NCBI GenBank assembly: GCA_021204905.1
Contig: JAJPYN010000012.1
Coordinates: 34,631 to 98,630 of the forward strand
Direction of reading: 5' to 3'
From: Prevotella sp.
GTDB lineage: Bacteria > Bacteroidota > Bacteroidia > Bacteroidales > Bacteroidaceae
DNA length: 64,000 nt
The translations under genes and the position numbers were made by a program. The notes beneath the pieces are model-generated. The model saw only the letters and a program-made list of their open reading frames with translations, was not told the DNA's origin and ran no database searches. How positions within the stretch are numbered: the stretch's first letter is position 1; the number at the start of each line of letters is the position of its first letter. This document shows, piece after piece, positions 51,930 to 64,000 of the stretch.

Positions 51930-54026
51930 TCATTTCACGATAACTTTTTTTCCGCCGATGATGTAAATGCCTTTTCGCGAAAGGTTGCTCACGCGGAGAC
52001 CTTGCAGATTGTAGACGGGCGCGCCGCTGTCGAGGGTTACGCCTGTGATGGCTGTTGTGGTGCCGTCGCCTGTCGCACCGATGTTTTCGTCGCCGCCGAA
52101 GACGGGATTGCCGCTGCCGTCGGAGATGACGAAACCTGTGAGGCGCGCCGCCTGTTCGCTGCTTATGGCGCTGCGCGGTATGGCGAGCCATGCGCGGTGG
52201 CCTGCGATGTCGAATGCTGCGCCGTTGGAGACGCTGCTGTCCCAATAGAAACCGAGGTTGCCGGCGTTGGGCGAAAGGCTGTGGCCGAAGGAGAATTTGT
52301 AGAAATAATAGTCGGTGATATTGCCGTCGACATTAGTGGTTACAGGCGTTGCGCTGCCGTAGAGATAGTTCTCCGTGCCGCCGTCGTAAGCCTCGCCTTC
52401 CATCGCCGTGATGCGTGCTTTAAAGACCGTCGGCTCGCTGATTTTCTTCGTGGCGTGAAGCAAAAGCGGCGTGCTGCCGGGCACCTCGTCGCCGGAGGTG
52501 AACACCGTCTCGGACGTAACCCTGCCCGTGCCGCGGCCGTCGCTGTCGAGCGTGGTGTAAGAGGTGATGAACGCGCCTTCGAGACCGTCGGGCATGATGA
52601 AGGAATGACCGGTGAAGAACGTGGCGTACTGCGCGTCGGTTACGGTGATGTCAATGTCCTCTTCGTCGAGCTCGAAATTGTCGGCGTAGAACCAGAGGTA
52701 ATCGAAGGTCTGCGTGCCGAACGGGTCGCTGTCGAGCGTCGGGCAGTTCAGCGTCTTCGTCTTAATGCCAATCGTTACCGTCGCGGGCTGTTCGAGCGTG
52801 AACGTCAGGGCTGTGCGCCCGGCGGTGGAGGTGGAGGTGTTGTCGTAGTCGACAGGCGCCTCGATGATGCTTGTTTCATCGCCGTCAATCTGTGCGAAAA
52901 GCGCGATCTTGTCCTTCAAACCTCCGCCCGCATCGATGGTGGCGCTGAGGCTGTAAACCCCTTTGGGCAAAGGGCGTTTCGATGTCTGCGAGATGACCGT
53001 CATGTCGCTGTAATCGCCGTAATAGCAGTTGGCCAAAAGGAAATGTTCGCCGCTGACATTAAACTCCCCGTCGGTATAATCGGCACCGGCCTCGGCGGTG
53101 AGCTCGTAGGCGTCCTGATAACCGATATGGCCGGTCGCGTCGTTATCGCCGTAAACCACAAGGAACGGTTTGCCGAGCAGTCGCGCACTGTTCGCCGCGT
53201 AGTGCAAATCCCAGCCCGAAGGCACAAGCACGCTCTCGTCTTCGAACAGCGTAAAGCCCTCATTATCAGGGTCTTGACCTTTCGCGCGAGCCTGCGTCAT
53301 CTGCTCCGTCTGCTCGAAATCGAGGTTGTCGAAATAGCCGTCCGCGACGCCTTCCTCCTCGATGCCCTCGTTGCTGCCGATGGTCTCGCCGGTGAAACCG
53401 TCTTTATTGTAGATGCCGCTGTTAACAAATACTAAATTTTTTGTCTGATTTTCGTCGCCGACATAACTATTGTGAAAAATCACAGTAGCGTTTTCGAGCT
53501 CGATAGAAGTGGTAAACGTGAGGGAAAACAGGCCCGTGTCGCCCTGCCGCATCCTCACCGCACCGGTGCTGCTCCATCCGCCGAGAGGCTCGTATTCAAA
53601 GGTCGTTCCGTTGTAAACATAAACATAAATGTTGTCCCAATACGAGTGGCTGTTGTCGAAATAAACCGTCTGTTGCTTGTTCACAACGCGGCCGAAACGG
53701 TTGTAATCGCCGCCGTTAAAAAGTTCTAAATCGTCGGTCTGTTTTGCAATGCCTTCGCCCGACAGTCCGTTGTTGAAAATCACCTTCGGGTTAATGAGCC
53801 CGTCCGCGTCGAACGTGAAGGTCCATTTGCCGTCATTGCCTTTCACCATTGGTCGTCCCGGCCATGTGTCGAGGTCGCCGCCGTCGTGCCAGATGTGCGC
53901 GTAAACGGTTTGCCACGCCGTGTTGTCCGTCGCGGCATAGTTGTCGTCGAAGGTGATTTTCCACCCCTCCGCCATCGCCAATAGCGGCGAAATAGTTAAA
54001 ACAAGTAAAAAAGTAATGTGTTTCAT
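51930..54026 (-). CDS. secreted protein with two CBM26-like starch-binding modules and T9SS-type tail
   Basis: A 698-residue protein with a signal peptide (MKHITFLLVLTISPLLAMA). Two adjacent modules look like CBM26 starch-binding domains: residues about 37-112 (VYAHIWHDGGDLDTWPGRPM ... WTFTFDADG ... VIFNNG) and 120-205 (VYFDNSHSYWDNIYVYVY ... FSLTFTTSIE ... VIFHNS). The middle (about 300-475) resembles a jelly roll with an FDYLWFYADNFEL end strand. The C-terminus, TLDSGAPVYNLQGLRVS ... KGIYIIGGKKVIVK, is the short Bacteroidales form of a T9SS sorting tail. No hydrolase domain is seen, so it probably binds glycans at the cell surface. A 59-residue gene follows. Confidence 0.85.
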   Translation of the reverse strand: MKHITFLLVLTISPLLAMAEGWKITFDDNYAATDNTAWQTVYAHIWHDGGDLDTWPGRPMVKGNDGKWTFTFDADGLINPKVIFNNGLSGEGIAKQTDDLELFNGGDYNRFGRVVNKQQTVYFDNSHSYWDNIYVYVYNGTTFEYEPLGGWSSTGAVRMRQGDTGLFSLTFTTSIELENATVIFHNSYVGDENQTKNLVFVNSGIYNKDGFTGETIGSNEGIEEEGVADGYFDNLDFEQTEQMTQARAKGQDPDNEGFTLFEDESVLVPSGWDLHYAANSARLLGKPFLVVYGDNDATGHIGYQDAYELTAEAGADYTDGEFNVSGEHFLLANCYYGDYSDMTVISQTSKRPLPKGVYSLSATIDAGGGLKDKIALFAQIDGDETSIIEAPVDYDNTSTSTAGRTALTFTLEQPATVTIGIKTKTLNCPTLDSDPFGTQTFDYLWFYADNFELDEEDIDITVTDAQYATFFTGHSFIMPDGLEGAFITSYTTLDSDGRGTGRVTSETVFTSGDEVPGSTPLLLHATKKISEPTVFKARITAMEGEAYDGGTENYLYGSATPVTTNVDGNITDYYFYKFSFGHSLSPNAGNLGFYWDSSVSNGAAFDIAGHRAWLAIPRSAISSEQAARLTGFVISDGSGNPVFGGDENIGATGDGTTTAITGVTLDSGAPVYNLQGLRVSNLSRKGIYIIGGKKVIVK

Positions 54027-54079
54027 GGTAGTAAGAATTGTTGTTTAAATTAGGTCCGGTTCAGTTTTTGTCTGTCTGT

Positions 54080-54155
54080 CCTTGTGTTGATTGTTTGCCC
54101 TTGTGTTGATTGTCTGTCCTTGTGTTGATTGTTTGCCCTTGTGTTGTTTGTGTCG
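54080..54155. repeat. 19-nt tandem repeat, four units
   Basis: CCTTGTGTTGATTGTTTGC-type units start at 54080, 54099, 54118 and 54137; the last is truncated in identity (TTGTTTG for TTGATTG). Units 1 and 3 are closest, as are 2 and 4. It lies upstream of the 698-residue protein gene. The rest of the gap 54027-54345 shows no gene. Confidence 0.85.
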
Positions 54156-54345
54156 GTTTCGCGCCGCTGCACGAGCCTATTGCCGTGGGCAAATCTAAGT
54201 TGGCGGCCGGCGGTTTAATGCGCATTTTTTGCACAAACTGCCGCTTTTTGTGCGTAATCGTTTACGCTTTATTTTTCGCCCCCGCCGTTTTGAACCCCTT
54301 TTCCACCGCCGTTCACACGCGGTTTTCCAGCATATAAAAGCGGGT

Positions 54346-55983
<1,638 letters not shown>

Positions 55984-55994
55984 TTAATCGCCTG

Positions 55995-56002
55995 CAAAGG
56001 TA
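55995..56002 (-). promoter_or_regulatory. promoter -7 box for the ABC-F gene
   Basis: TACCTTTG on the minus strand, 30 nt upstream of the start; divergent from the box at 56045. Confidence 0.6.
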
Positions 56003-56044
56003 TAAAAAATCGCCCGGCGGCCGCCGCTTTTGCACGATAATCGA

Positions 56045-56052
56045 TAACTTTG
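56045..56052 (+). promoter_or_regulatory. promoter -7 box for the RluA-ligA unit
   Basis: TAACTTTG, 26 nt before the GTG start at 56078. Confidence 0.6.
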
Positions 56053-56077
56053 CAGCTCGACGAAAGGCAAAATCATC

Positions 56078-59168
<3,091 letters not shown>

Positions 59169-59195
59169 AAATTTTTAACCCCAAAAAACAGCAAG

Positions 59196-60017
59196 ATGGT
59201 CATAGGCATCGACGTGGGAATATCCACAACAAAAATCGTAGGCTTCAGCCGCCAAGAGCAAATCGTCGGCCCCATCCGCATCAAAGCGGACGACCCCGTA
59301 ACATCGCTCTACGGCGCGTTCGGCAAGTTCCTTCACACCAACAACGTCGGCCTCGCGGATGTCGAGCGCGTCATGGTAACGGGCGTGGGCTCGGGTTACA
59401 TCGCGGGCAACATCTACGGTCTGCCCACGGCAATGGTCGACGAGTTCATCGCCGACGGCTTCGGCGCACGCTATGATGTCAAGCTCGACAAGATGATCGT
59501 CGTCAGCATGGGCACGGGCACATCCATCGTCCTCTGCGACGGCCGCGACATCAGGCGCTTGGGCGGTCTCGGCCTCGGCGGCGGCACGCTCATCGGCCTG
59601 TCACGCATCATGCTTAAAACAGGCGACATCGCGCAGATCCTCGAGCTCGCGTCGAAAGGCGATCTGAAAAATATCGACCTGTCCATCGGCGACATATCGC
59701 CCCGCCCCGTGCCCTCGCTGACGATGGACGCCACAGCCTCGCTCTTCGGCAACGCCGCGTCCGACGCCAAACCCGAGGACATCGCGCTGGGCATCATCTG
59801 GATGGTGCTGCAAACCATCGGCTCGGCAACAATCCTATCGTCGACAGGCACGGGCATCACCGACTACGTGATGATCGGCAACCTGTCGCTACTGCCGCAA
59901 TGCCGCCAGCTGTTCCCCGTCCTCGAGAAGCTCTTCGGCGTGCATTTCCACATCCCGGCGCACAGCGAATTTTCCACGGCCATCGGTGCCGCGCTGTATT
60001 TCTACGAGAATCAATGA
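59196..60017 (+). CDS. type II pantothenate kinase
   Basis: A 273-residue actin-fold kinase of the PanK II (CoaW) type, which phosphorylates pantothenate in the first step of coenzyme A synthesis. It has the phosphate-1 loop MVIGIDVGISTTKIVGF, the ADENOSINE-side and second phosphate loops (MIVVSMGTGTSIVLCDG, RLGGLGLGGGTLIGLSRIML) and ILSSTGTGITDYVMIGNL near the end. The C-terminus ends FSTAIGAALYFYENQ. It starts 28 nt after ligA and overlaps the next gene as ATGA-like (60014-60017). Confidence 0.9.
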   Translation: MVIGIDVGISTTKIVGFSRQEQIVGPIRIKADDPVTSLYGAFGKFLHTNNVGLADVERVMVTGVGSGYIAGNIYGLPTAMVDEFIADGFGARYDVKLDKMIVVSMGTGTSIVLCDGRDIRRLGGLGLGGGTLIGLSRIMLKTGDIAQILELASKGDLKNIDLSIGDISPRPVPSLTMDATASLFGNAASDAKPEDIALGIIWMVLQTIGSATILSSTGTGITDYVMIGNLSLLPQCRQLFPVLEKLFGVHFHIPAHSEFSTAIGAALYFYENQ

Positions 60018-61453
60018 ACCGCCTCTTCGAGTTATATAAAACGCATTTCGGAGCCTATCCGCAAAAGGCCGAGAAGATTGCCGCGGCGGGCAGCAACAGG
60101 CAGTATTTCCGGCTCTCGGGCGAGGCAGGCAATGCCGTCGGCACCATCGGCACGTCGGCGGAAGAGAACCGCGCCTTCATCGGCCTCGCGCGCTATTTCC
60201 GCAGCCACCGCCAGCCCGTACCCGAGGTGTACGCCGTGAGCGGCGACGGCATGTGCTATTTGCAGCAAGACCTCGGCGCACTGTCGCTCTATGATGCGCT
60301 GAAAAACGGTCGCGCTGCGGGCAATTATAGCGAGGAAGAAAAGGCGTTGTTACGGCGCGTCGTGCAACTGTTGCCCGCGTTTCAGACCTGCGACGGCGGG
60401 CTCGATTACAGCGTCTGCCCCATCGCCGCGTTCGACCGCGAGAGCGTGTTTTTCGACCTTAATTATTTCAAATATTGCTTCCTGAAACCCTCGGGCGCGG
60501 ACTTCGACGAGCGCAGTCTGGAAAGGGCGTTTGAGCAATTTGCAACTGACCTTTGCAGCGAACGCCTCGCCGGGTTCATGTACCGCGATTTTCAGGCGCG
60601 AAACATCATGCTTGCCGGCGGCGAACCCTACTTCATCGATTTCCAAGGCGGGCGGCGCGGACCGCTTTACTACGACCTCGCATCGTTTCTCTGGCAGGCC
60701 TCCGCGCGCTACGGCAGCGATTTAAGGCGCGAATTGGCGGAGGTTTATTACGCCGAACTTCATGCCTTGCGCAACGACATTCCTTCGCGCGAAACGTTTA
60801 TGTCGCGGTTGAAAACATTCGCGCTGTTCCGCACGCTGCAAGTGCTCGGCGCGTACGGCTTCCGCGGCTGGTATGAGCGCAAAGCTTATTTCACATCGAG
60901 CATCCCCGCGGCGATTGCTAACCTGCGCGAACTGTTAAATTCGTCGGCGTGCAACGAGGGTTATCTTTGCGAGGTGTTGGAAAAATTAACATCCTTGCCG
61001 GCATTTCTTCCGAAGGCAAAAAGCACGAAACTGTCAGTAAGGATTATGTCTTTCGCCTACAAGAACGGCATCCCCGGCGACAGCAGCGGCAACGGCGGAG
61101 GGTATGTTTTCGATTGCCGCGCGGCGAACAACCCCGGCCGTTACCCCGAGTTCCGCACGATGACGGGCCGCGACGAACCTGTGATCCGCTTCATCGAGGA
61201 CGACGGCGAGCTGCCGCGCTTTCTCGAAAATATTTACCCCATCGCCGAGGCGCACGTGGCACGCTGGCTCGAGCGCGGCTTCACCGACCTGCTCATCTGC
61301 TTCGGTTGCACGGGCGGCCGCCATCGCTCGGTTTATGCTGCCGAACATCTTGCGCGGCGGTTGAACGAAAAATTCGGGGTCGAAATAAAGCTTTGCCATC
61401 GCGAGCAAGGCATAGAAACGGTGCTGCCCGCCGCACAGGGCGAAGGCCGATGA
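60014..61453 (+). CDS. fusion of AmgK-like amino-sugar kinase and RapZ C-terminal domain
   Basis: A 479-residue two-domain protein. Residues 1-315 are an aminoglycoside phosphotransferase-type kinase: MYRDFQARNIML carries Brenner's motif (Asp192, Asn197) and YFIDFQGGRRGP supplies the metal Asp209. These forms, YRDFQ and IDFQ, resemble the MurNAc/GlcNAc anomeric kinase AmgK. Residues 340-475 match the C-terminal half of RapZ: RIMSFAYKNGIP, GYVFDCRAANNPGRYPEFRTMTG and CFGCTGGRHRSVYAAEHLA. That half of RapZ senses glucosamine-6-phosphate in E. coli; the N-terminal RapZ ATPase domain is absent. The downstream MurU-like gene overlaps by 4 nt (ATGA). Together they suggest salvage of peptidoglycan sugars. 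Confidence 0.88.
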   Translation: MNRLFELYKTHFGAYPQKAEKIAAAGSNRQYFRLSGEAGNAVGTIGTSAEENRAFIGLARYFRSHRQPVPEVYAVSGDGMCYLQQDLGALSLYDALKNGRAAGNYSEEEKALLRRVVQLLPAFQTCDGGLDYSVCPIAAFDRESVFFDLNYFKYCFLKPSGADFDERSLERAFEQFATDLCSERLAGFMYRDFQARNIMLAGGEPYFIDFQGGRRGPLYYDLASFLWQASARYGSDLRRELAEVYYAELHALRNDIPSRETFMSRLKTFALFRTLQVLGAYGFRGWYERKAYFTSSIPAAIANLRELLNSSACNEGYLCEVLEKLTSLPAFLPKAKSTKLSVRIMSFAYKNGIPGDSSGNGGGYVFDCRAANNPGRYPEFRTMTGRDEPVIRFIEDDGELPRFLENIYPIAEAHVARWLERGFTDLLICFGCTGGRHRSVYAAEHLARRLNEKFGVEIKLCHREQGIETVLPAAQGEGR

Positions 61454-62184
61454 ACGCGCTGATTTTCGCAGCCGGACTGGGCACGCGCCTGAGACCGCTC
61501 ACCGACACTATGCCGAAAGCGCTGGTGCCTGTCGCCGGCGAGCCGTTGCTCGAGATAATCCTTCGCAAGATCAGCGGTTGCGGCTTCAACAACATCGTGG
61601 TCAACGCGCACCATTTCGCCGAACAAATCGGGCAGTTTTTAAACGGTCGCCGCGTGAAAATCAGTTACGAGCCGACCCTCCTCGACACCGGCGGCGGCTT
61701 GCGCAAGGCCTTTACCTTTTTCGGCAACGGCGACCCTGTGCTTGTGCACAATGTTGATATTTTAAGCAATGCCGACCTGCCGCGCTTGTATGCCTCGCTC
61801 GACGGCGACAGCGACGTGTGCCTGCTTGTGTCGCGGCGCGAGACCACCCGCTACTTGCTCTTCGACAGCGACATGCGCCTTGCCGGTTGGACGAACACCG
61901 CGACGGGTGAGGTGCGCTCGCCTCACGCTAACCTGCGCGTTGAAAATTGCACGAGGCTCGCCTTCTCCGGCATCCATGTCGCCTCGCAGCGCATACGGCC
62001 GCTGATGGCGCGCTGGCCCGAGCAGTTCCCCCTCATCGATTTCTACGTGCGCCACTGCAACACCCTGCGGATAAAGGGCGTTACGCAGGACTGCCTCCGA
62101 CTGCTCGATGTGGGCAAGACAGCAGTACTTGCTACGGCAGCAGCGTTTTTGAAAGAGCTGAACGACGGCAAGAACGGGGGTTAG
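61450..62184 (+). CDS. nucleotidyltransferase, probably MurU-like sugar-1-phosphate uridylyltransferase
   Basis: A 244-residue NTP-transferase. It has the glycosyl nucleotidyltransferase signature FAAGLGTRLRPLTDTMPKALVPVAGEPLL, VNAHHFAEQI, LLDTGGGLRKAF (metal/uridine site) and the second metal loop VLVHNVDILSNADL. Its size is that of MurU (MurNAc-1-phosphate uridylyltransferase), smaller than GlmU or RmlA. Its start overlaps the AmgK-like gene's stop, as expected for a kinase-uridylyltransferase pair. Substrate inferred from context only; mannose- or glucose-1-phosphate cannot be excluded. Confidence 0.88.
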   Translation: MNALIFAAGLGTRLRPLTDTMPKALVPVAGEPLLEIILRKISGCGFNNIVVNAHHFAEQIGQFLNGRRVKISYEPTLLDTGGGLRKAFTFFGNGDPVLVHNVDILSNADLPRLYASLDGDSDVCLLVSRRETTRYLLFDSDMRLAGWTNTATGEVRSPHANLRVENCTRLAFSGIHVASQRIRPLMARWPEQFPLIDFYVRHCNTLRIKGVTQDCLRLLDVGKTAVLATAAAFLKELNDGKNGG

Positions 62185-62212
62185 GTTCGTTTCAACTTTC
62201 GGCGTAAATTTC

Positions 62213-62370
62213 GATTAAACCCTGCATTAAACCGTTAAACCTTCGATTAAACCCTGCATTAAACCATTAAACCCTCGATTAAACCTTGCATTAAACCATT
62301 AAACCTCAGATTAAACCCTGCGTTAAACCGTTAAACCTCAGATTAAACCCTCAGATTAAACCTTGCATAA
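62213..62370. repeat. 32-nt tandem repeat upstream of guaA
   Basis: Four full 32-nt units of the form GATTAAACCCTGCATTAAAC followed by CGTTAAACCTTC, starting at 62213, 62245, 62277 and 62309, then two truncated units at 62341 and 62354. Each unit holds three TTAAACC cores. It ends 24 nt before guaA and so forms part of its leader. No promoter box is obvious inside it. Confidence 0.9.
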
Positions 62371-62393
62371 AAATTCAATATAAATTCACCACG

Positions 62394-64000
62394 ATGCAAA
62401 AGATTATCATTCTCGATTTCGGCAGTCAGACCACGCAGCTCATCGGCCGTCGCGTGCGCGAGCTCAACACGTTTTGCGAGATACTGCCTTACAACAAATA
62501 TCCGCAGGACGACAGCGACGTCATCGGCGTCATCCTTTCCGGCAGTCCCTACTCGGTGTACGCTCAGGAGGCGTTCCGGCCGGACCTGTCGCCTTTCGCC
62601 GGGCGCAAACCCGTGCTGGGCATCTGCTACGGCGCGCAGTACATCGCTTACACGGGCGGCGGCACGGTGGAGCAGGCCGGCACGCGCGAATACGGCAGGC
62701 AGAGGCTGCGCGCCACCGACCTTTCCGACCCGCTGATGAGCGGCATAGGCAGCGGCTCGCAGGTGTGGATGAGTCATGGCGACACCATCACGCGGCTGCC
62801 GGCGGGGGCGAGGGCCATTGCATCGACCGACGAGGTGGCGAACGCGGCGTACTGCATCCCGGCTTATAACGGCGGCAAAGGCATCTGGGCGGTGCAATTT
62901 CACCCCGAGGTGTACCACACCACCGACGGCACTTTGCTGCTTCGTAACTTCGTCGCGGGCATCTGCGGCAGCAGTCAGGACTGGTCGCCGTCGTCGTTCA
63001 TCGCGTCCGCCATCGACGAGATCCGCGCGCAGGTGGGCGGCGACAGGGTGATCCTCGGGCTGTCGGGCGGCGTCGACTCGAGCGTTACGGCGGTGCTGCT
63101 CCATCGCGCCATAGGCAGCCAGCTGACGTGCATCTTCGTCGACCACGGCATGCTTCGCAAAAACGAGTTCCGCGACGTGATGCGCGACTACGCCGGGCTC
63201 GGTCTTAACGTGAAGGGTGTCGACGCTTCAGAGAAATTTTTAACTGACCTTGAAGGCGTCGTCGAGCCTGAACAAAAGCGCAAGATTATCGGTCGCGACT
63301 TCGTGGAAGTGTTCAACGACGAGGCTTCGAAAATCACCGACGCGAAATGGCTCGCGCAGGGTACGATTTACCCCGACCGCATCGAGAGCCTTAACATCAC
63401 CGGCAAAGTCATCAAAAGCCATCACAACGTCGGCGGCCTGCCCGAAGAGATGAACCTCAAACTGTGCGAACCGCTGAAATGGCTGTTCAAGGACGAGGTC
63501 AGGCGCGTGGGACGGCGGCTCGGCATGCCCGAACATTTAATAATGCGCCATCCCTTTCCCGGACCGGGCCTCGCGGTGAGAATTTTGGGCGAGATAACGC
63601 GCGAGAAAATCCGCACGCTGCAAGAGGCCGACGACATCTTCATCCGCCGTCTGCGCGAGTATAAGACGGAGGTTACGGCCGAGGATGCGCGGCGCGTCTA
63701 CGGGGCAACGGCGGCCGACACGTCGAAGGGTTTGCCGCGCGAAGCAAGCCTCTACGACCTCGTCTGGCAGGCCGGCGCGATACTCCTCTCCACCGTGCGC
63801 AGCGTGGGCGTGATGGGCGACGAGCGCACCTACGAGAACCCCGTGGCCCTGCGCGCCGTAACCAGCACCGACGCGATGACCGCCGACTGGGCGCAACTGC
63901 CATACGACTTCCTCGCCGGGGTGTCGACAGAGATAATAAACAAAGTGAAAGGCGTCAACCGCGTCTGCTACGACATCTCCTCCAAGCCCCCCGCAACCAT
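62394..64000 (+). CDS. guaA: GMP synthase (glutamine-hydrolysing), 3' end cut by the window
   Basis: About 535 residues are visible, running off the end at KPPAT; the family normally has only a few more residues. The class I amidotransferase domain has Cys78 ([11 protein letters not shown]), His170 and Glu172 (FHPEVYHT). The ATP-pyrophosphatase domain has the P-loop [10 protein letters not shown]. The C-terminal dimerisation domain has [14 protein letters not shown] and [13 protein letters not shown]. It converts XMP to GMP. I start at the ATG at 62394 ([17 protein letters not shown]), directly after the tandem repeats. Confidence 0.96.
   Translation, partial: MQKIIILDFGSQTTQLIGRRVRELNTFCEILPYNKYPQDDSDVIGVILSGSPYSVYAQEAFRPDLSPFAGRKPVLGICYGAQYIAYTGGGTVEQAGTREYGRQRLRATDLSDPLMSGIGSGSQVWMSHGDTITRLPAGARAIASTDEVANAAYCIPAYNGGKGIWAVQFHPEVYHTTDGTLLLRNFVAGICGSSQDWSPSSFIASAIDEIRAQVGGDRVILGLSGGVDSSVTAVLLHRAIGSQLTCIFVDHGMLRKNEFRDVMRDYAGLGLNVKGVDASEKFLTDLEGVVEPEQKRKIIGRDFVEVFNDEASKITDAKWLAQGTIYPDRIESLNITGKVIKSHHNVGGLPEEMNLKLCEPLKWLFKDEVRRVGRRLGMPEHLIMRHPFPGPGLAVRILGEITREKIRTLQEADDIFIRRLREYKTEVTAEDARRVYGATAADTSKGLPREASLYDLVWQAGAILLSTVRSVGVMGDERTYENPVALRAVTSTDAMTADWAQLPYDFLAGVSTEIINKVKGVNRVCYDISSKPPAT

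Noticed and set aside
51921..53435. 504-residue frame antisense to the CBM26-like protein
   Set aside because: Shadow frame; the opposite strand has a signal peptide, modules and a sorting tail.
62213..62370. Possible CRISPR array or riboswitch before guaA
   Set aside because: Head-to-tail repeat with no spacers, and no purine-riboswitch-like paired core could be found by eye.

Overview
The window looks like chromosomal DNA from a type IX secretion (T9SS)-positive member of the Bacteroidales. The evidence is the gene set (sprA, porU, porV, DUF4271, ExbB-ExbD-ExbD-TonB cassette), Bacteroidetes gene orders (rpmF-fabH-era-der; ruvA-sprA; DUF4271-hemD-rnpA-yidD-tyrS; porU-porV-ispF), and repeated TAnnTTTG boxes upstream of genes, which is the Bacteroidetes -7 promoter element. 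Coding DNA is GC-rich and intergenic DNA is AT-richer. I cannot fix the family from sequence alone. There are no rRNA genes, no CRISPR array, and no recognisable transposase, integrase or phage gene.

Layout. 0-5.6 kb: a secreted protein, then a minus-strand block of flavodoxin-like reductase, DUF4878 lipoprotein, der, era, fabH and rpmF. 5.7-14 kb: ruvA and the very large sprA translocon gene. 14-19.3 kb: tRNA-Gln and the minus-strand run metK > DUF4271 > hemD > rnpA > yidD > tyrS. 19.4-24.8 kb: a two-repeat M16 peptidase, HU, rhomboid protease and an EEP-family phosphatase/nuclease. 24.8-30 kb: porU > porV > ispF. 30-35 kb: SpoU methyltransferase, a membrane protein, tRNA-Cys, an LptF/G permease and an aminotransferase. 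35-41 kb: a TonB energising operon with a PstS-like lipoprotein and a TPR protein. 41-45.8 kb: S41 protease, ferritin, a beta-barrel protein and an M16 peptidase. 46-54.3 kb: an accessory region. 54.3-64 kb: ABC-F protein, RluA-type synthase, ligA, type II pantothenate kinase, a sugar-kinase/RapZ fusion, a MurU-like nucleotidyltransferase and guaA, which runs off the end.

The most interesting part is the accessory region. Two large secreted proteins with T9SS-like C-terminal tails are each followed by a separate open reading frame of exactly 59 codons. Both small proteins start MKK, carry a Gly-rich middle and an acidic C-terminus ending in Trp. The two pairs are separated by about 0.9 kb of hairpin-rich repeats. 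Next to them is a 48-codon ORF with its own promoter-like box and terminator. The host also encodes sprA, porU and porV, so export of the large proteins by T9SS is plausible.

A second pattern runs through the whole window. Short tandem repeats, each private to its locus (periods about 13-32 nt), sit at the 3' ends of genes and sometimes extend in frame into coding tails (ligA, DUF4271, M16). A 17-nt sequence, TTATCTTAGTTGCTACT, occurs four times exactly or with one mismatch, at unlinked loci. A third notable item is the fusion of an AmgK-like amino-sugar kinase to a RapZ C-terminal domain, translationally coupled to a MurU-like gene.
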